NCBI GenBank assembly: GCA_937952245.1
Contig: CALFYS010000120.1
Span: 1-8,896, forward strand
Reading direction: 5' to 3'
Origin: an uncultured Alphaproteobacteria bacterium
Lineage (GTDB): Bacteria; Pseudomonadota; Alphaproteobacteria; Puniceispirillales; UBA1172
Length of the DNA stretch: 8,896 bases
Of this stretch, positions 6,904-8,896 are shown piece after piece (the stretch's first letter is position 1; each line of letters begins with the position of its first letter). The notes under the pieces are model-generated. The model was not told where the DNA came from and did not search any database. It saw only the letters and a program-made list of their open reading frames with translations. Made by a program: the position numbers and the translations under genes.

Positions 6904-7765
6904 TCAGCCATATCACGCCAGCAACACGAGGATTGATGCCCTGCCCCCTTTGCGGGAGGTGATCAAATCCTATGGGCTGGACGCGAAAAAAAGCCTTGGC
7001 CAGAATTTCTTGTTTGACCTGAACCTGACAGGGCGGATTGCCCGCGCCGCCATGCCGCTTGATGGCACGGTGATTGAAATTGGCCCCGGCCCCGGCGGGT
7101 TGACCCGCGCGTTATTGCTGGCGGGGGCGGAAAAAGTCATCGCCATTGAAAAAGACCGCCGCGCCATTGAAGCCTTAGGCTCATTGGTCATCGCCGCCGA
7201 AGGACGGCTTGAGATTATCGAAGGTGACGCGCTGGATGTTGATATTAAATCCTTGGGGCAGGCCAACAGCCGCCGCCAGATTGTCGCCAACCTGCCCTAT
7301 AATATCGCCACGGGGTTATTGCTCAACTGGCTTGATGACCTTGACCATTTGGATGCCATGACATTGATGTTTCAGCGTGAGGTGGGGCAACGCATCACCG
7401 CCCAGGTTGGGGATTCCGCCTATGGCCGTCTGGCGGTGATGGCGCAATGGCTGTGTGAAGTGCGGTCGGTTTTTGATATTCCGCCGCAAGCCTTTGTGCC
7501 GCCGCCGAAAGTCACCTCCAGCGTGGTGCAACTCACCCCCCGCGCAACGCCGCTCGCCCCTGCTGATAAAACCTGCTTGGAAGATGTGACGCGGGCGCTT
7601 TTTGGCCAACGCCGCAAAATGCTGCGGTCATCCATCAAGACGCTGAAAACAGATGGGCTGTTGGATGGCCTGCATCTGACGGGGGATGAACGCCCCGAAC
7701 GGCTTGAGGTGGAAGATTTCTGCGCCATCGCCGAGGCTTTGCGGCATCACCGTCAGGCGGGTTAA
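6893..7765 (+). CDS. rsmA: 16S rRNA (adenine1518/1519-N6)-dimethyltransferase
   Basis: RsmA (KsgA) transfers four methyl groups from S-adenosylmethionine to two adjacent adenines in the helix-45 loop of 16S rRNA, a late small-subunit assembly step. The 290-residue protein shows KSLGQNFL (33-40), the SAM-binding EIGPGPGGLT (62-71), the acidic AIEKD (84-88), GDA (111-113), the catalytic NLPYNI (133-138) and FVPPPKV (201-207), with the small C-terminal helical domain after about 220. It overlaps the end of pdxA. Two consecutive ATGs occur (6893 and 6896); GAGG at 6887-6890 sits two bases from the first but five from the second, so translation may well start at 6896. It is the last gene of the rightward run, with no apaG following. 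Confidence 0.97.
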   Translation: MMSDQPYHASNTRIDALPPLREVIKSYGLDAKKSLGQNFLFDLNLTGRIARAAMPLDGTVIEIGPGPGGLTRALLLAGAEKVIAIEKDRRAIEALGSLVIAAEGRLEIIEGDALDVDIKSLGQANSRRQIVANLPYNIATGLLLNWLDDLDHLDAMTLMFQREVGQRITAQVGDSAYGRLAVMAQWLCEVRSVFDIPPQAFVPPPKVTSSVVQLTPRATPLAPADKTCLEDVTRALFGQRRKMLRSSIKTLKTDGLLDGLHLTGDERPERLEVEDFCAIAEALRHHRQAG

Positions 7766-7770
7766 AAGGC

Positions 7771-8664
7771 CTAGATTACATCTGGTGCCACTTCAGGCGC
7801 GAATTCAGGGTTAAATTCAGGCGCAAGTTCAGGCGCAACCACAGGAGCAGAAGAAGGCTCAGGCGCAGAACTCGAAGTTGGTCTACTGTTAAAATCTTTC
7901 GCCGCATTTTCGGAAAGATTGATGAAATCTTCTTTATAAAGCGTGCCGGTAAAACCAACCAGAATAGCGAGTTGTTGTTTCTTTCCAAAATAATCGGCTG
8001 TACGATCGCTATGACCTTCAGGCACAGCAAAAATATACGTACTCTTCTTCACTTCCCATTTGTAAATATAAAGGTCAGGATAACCTCCCACATCCAATTT
8101 ATCTTCACCTTGGGTAAAATCAGTGATGATATTTGTGGATTCTTCAGCCAAAGCATCAGCATTTTCTTTTTTCTTAACGCCATTTAAGACAAAAACATCA
8201 TTGCCTTTGCCGCCAGTGTAAATATCAATTTCGTTACCATATTTGCTGCCATCCAGAACATCATTGCTCGCGCCACCATTGCTGGCGCTTACTGGCGGCA
8301 GGGTGCTGGCGGGTACGCTGCTGGAAGATGCGCTTGAAGGGGCTCTTGTTGGGGCGGAAGATTCGACGGGAGCATCAGGGTTTTGCTCCGCTGGCATGAT
8401 TGGTAATTCGGGGAGAATACACCCTTCAAATGTCTCTTCCTCTTTATATTGAAGGGGTATATTGGAAGGAATAATATTATGAAGCCAATAGCCATCTTCA
8501 TTGTCGTTCAAACGGAAGAGATAATACCCCGCTGTCACGCCATATGGCGCCGCCGCCGCTTCATCAAGCCAGACGGGGGTATCCAACGGCCCTTGATACG
8601 CATCAAGACCAATCGCGATCCCATCTTCAAGATTTGTATTCACGCCTGTATTAACACCATCCAT
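7771..8664 (-). CDS. RTX-like calcium-binding protein with proline/glutamate repeat tail
   Basis: I recognise the central domain but not the whole protein (297 residues). Residues 1-90 are an unfamiliar, probably folded region with no Sec signal peptide, followed by a Ser/Pro/Ala-rich linker (about 91-130). Residues 130-160 hold RTX-type repeats: one good nonapeptide, GGKGNDVFV (151-159), plus degenerate relatives GGASNDVLD and GNEIDIY. Then come NIITDFTQGEDKLDV (178-192) and LVGFTGTLYKEDFINL (235-250), the pattern seen in C-terminal domains of type I secreted RTX proteins. Unusually, a further 42-residue Ser/Pro/Glu-rich tail follows, ending in a tandem repeat. The ATG has AGGAG seven bases upstream (plus 8672-8676). 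Its coding DNA looks AT-richer than its neighbours, suggesting acquisition. A secreted or surface protein is inferred; no ABC/HlyD/TolC exporter genes are in the window. Confidence 0.8.
   Translation of the reverse strand: MDGVNTGVNTNLEDGIAIGLDAYQGPLDTPVWLDEAAAAPYGVTAGYYLFRLNDNEDGYWLHNIIPSNIPLQYKEEETFEGCILPELPIMPAEQNPDAPVESSAPTRAPSSASSSSVPASTLPPVSASNGGASNDVLDGSKYGNEIDIYTGGKGNDVFVLNGVKKKENADALAEESTNIITDFTQGEDKLDVGGYPDLYIYKWEVKKSTYIFAVPEGHSDRTADYFGKKQQLAILVGFTGTLYKEDFINLSENAAKDFNSRPTSSSAPEPSSAPVVAPELAPEFNPEFAPEVAPDVI
7777..7848 (-). repeat. Six-copy 12-bp tandem repeat at the 3' end of the RTX-like gene
   Basis: Read on the minus strand, six in-frame 12-base units follow one another, consensus GCGCCTGAAYTT. 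They encode APVV, APEL, APEF, NPEF, APEV and APDV. Units 2, 3 and 5 are nearly identical, while the first, fourth and last have drifted. The unit length is a multiple of three, so copy-number change would lengthen or shorten the protein tail without shifting the frame. Confidence 0.8.
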
Positions 8665-8671
8665 TATGCGA

Positions 8672-8676
8672 CTCCT
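8672..8676 (-). promoter_or_regulatory. Ribosome binding site of the RTX-like gene
   Basis: The minus strand reads AGGAG seven bases before the ATG at 8664-8662. This consensus match decides the start and shows the gene is equipped for efficient translation. Confidence 0.7.
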
Positions 8677-8681
8677 GTATG

Positions 8682-8696
8682 ATCACCACTAGTGAT
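8682..8696. promoter_or_regulatory. Inverted repeat just upstream of the RTX-like gene's ribosome binding site
   Basis: ATCAC and GTGAT flank a five-base CACTA; the overlapping CACTAGTG is itself a perfect 8-bp palindrome. It sits 18-32 bases before the start codon, where it could be an operator or a leader hairpin. No regulator is recognised. Confidence 0.35.
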
Positions 8697-8722
8697 GACT
8701 TCATCCGTCGATGGGGCACGCC

Positions 8723-8773
8723 GAAAACAAACACGTGATCAAAACAAACGCGATCAAAACTAAAGGCGATCAA
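8723..8773. repeat. Short direct repeats, GATCAAAAC unit
   Basis: GATCAAAACAAACGC (8737-8751) and GATCAAAACTAAAGGC (8752-8767) are followed by a third start, GATCAA (8768-8773), and preceded by a degraded copy, GAAAACAAACACGT (8723-8736). The spacing is 15-16 bases, about one and a half DNA turns. The array lies 59-109 bases upstream of the RTX-like start codon. It could be a repeated protein-binding site or a decaying tandem duplication. Confidence 0.6.
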
Positions 8774-8779
8774 CCACCC

Positions 8780-8795
8780 GTGACAAAACCGTCAC
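8780..8795. repeat. Small inverted repeat
   Basis: GTGAC and GTCAC flank AAAACC, a 5-bp stem. A run of eight A's on the plus strand (T's on the minus strand) lies at 8805-8812, on the wrong side for a terminator in the minus direction. It could be a regulatory site; little more can be said. Confidence 0.3.
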
Positions 8796-8833
8796 CATCA
8801 CTCTAAAAAAAATTGGGGCAAAACACTGGCGTT

Positions 8834-8853
8834 TTCAGGGGAAAAGCCCTGAA
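8834..8853. repeat. Perfect 7-bp hairpin without a T-tract
   Basis: TTCAGGG and CCCTGAA flank a six-base GAAAAG loop. It could fold as an RNA hairpin on either strand. No T-run follows on either side, so it is not a canonical intrinsic terminator, although it could mark the end of an unseen gene to the right of the window. Confidence 0.4.
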
Positions 8854-8896
8854 TCGGACGATGCCCAAACACGCTTAAAAAACAATACAGAGAATA

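Larger units (their letters stand above)
8665..8896. other. Repeat-bearing intergenic region upstream of the RTX-like gene
   Basis: These 232 bases contain no convincing gene. A minus-strand frame enters from the right edge and stays open for 32 codons to a TGA just past the T-run at 8805-8812, but its peptide looks random. The region holds the gene's ribosome binding site, three small inverted repeats and a short direct-repeat array (listed separately). I could not find a good sigma70 promoter for the RTX-like gene, although a TTGTCA box is present within the 8780-8795 inverted repeat. Confidence 0.5.

Noticed and set aside
8723..8773. CRISPR array reading of the GATCAAAAC repeats
   Set aside because: The repeat unit is about 9 bases with 6-7-base intervals, far too short for CRISPR repeats and spacers, and no cas genes are present.
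8801..8896. Minus-strand frame entering from the right edge (32 codons) as the end of another gene
   Set aside because: An open run this short is expected by chance, and the peptide shows no recognisable family or composition.

Overview
This window looks like an alphaproteobacterial chromosome of moderate GC content. The protein sequences (single-chain HolC, LptF/LptG, SurA, PdxA, RsmA) and their order match the block common in that class. I cannot name a genus from sequence alone. Most of the window is dense housekeeping DNA with overlapping genes. The right end is different: AT-richer, with an unfamiliar RTX-like gene and a repeat-bearing intergenic region.

Layout. Bases 1-80 (minus) may hold the first 26 codons of a gene cut by the window edge. 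Bases 151-2088 (minus) carry pepA followed by holC, 3 bp apart and transcribed leftward from a good sigma70-type promoter at 2119-2147. A 194-bp divergent intergenic region with two inverted repeats separates pepA from a rightward run: lptF, lptG (4-bp overlap), a 57-bp gap, surA-like, pdxA (1-bp overlap) and rsmA/ksgA (8-11-bp overlap). The RTX-like gene at 7771-8664 points back at rsmA, and only 5 bp separate the two stop codons. The last 232 bp hold short direct repeats and small inverted repeats but no convincing gene.

How the genes fit together. LptF and LptG are the membrane subunits of the LPS-extracting ABC transporter, and SurA is the periplasmic chaperone for outer-membrane proteins, so the core is an envelope-biogenesis operon. 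PdxA (vitamin B6) and RsmA (16S rRNA dimethylation) ride along, as they do in E. coli lptD-surA-pdxA-rsmA. The pepA-holC / lptF-lptG divergent pair also matches E. coli. The notable departure is that lptD, normally just before surA, is absent: only 57 bp lie between lptG and surA. I found no unmistakable new system. The best leads are the missing lptD, the RTX-like orphan with its proline/glutamate repeat tail and upstream repeats, and the palindrome-bearing, Shine-Dalgarno-less lptF start.
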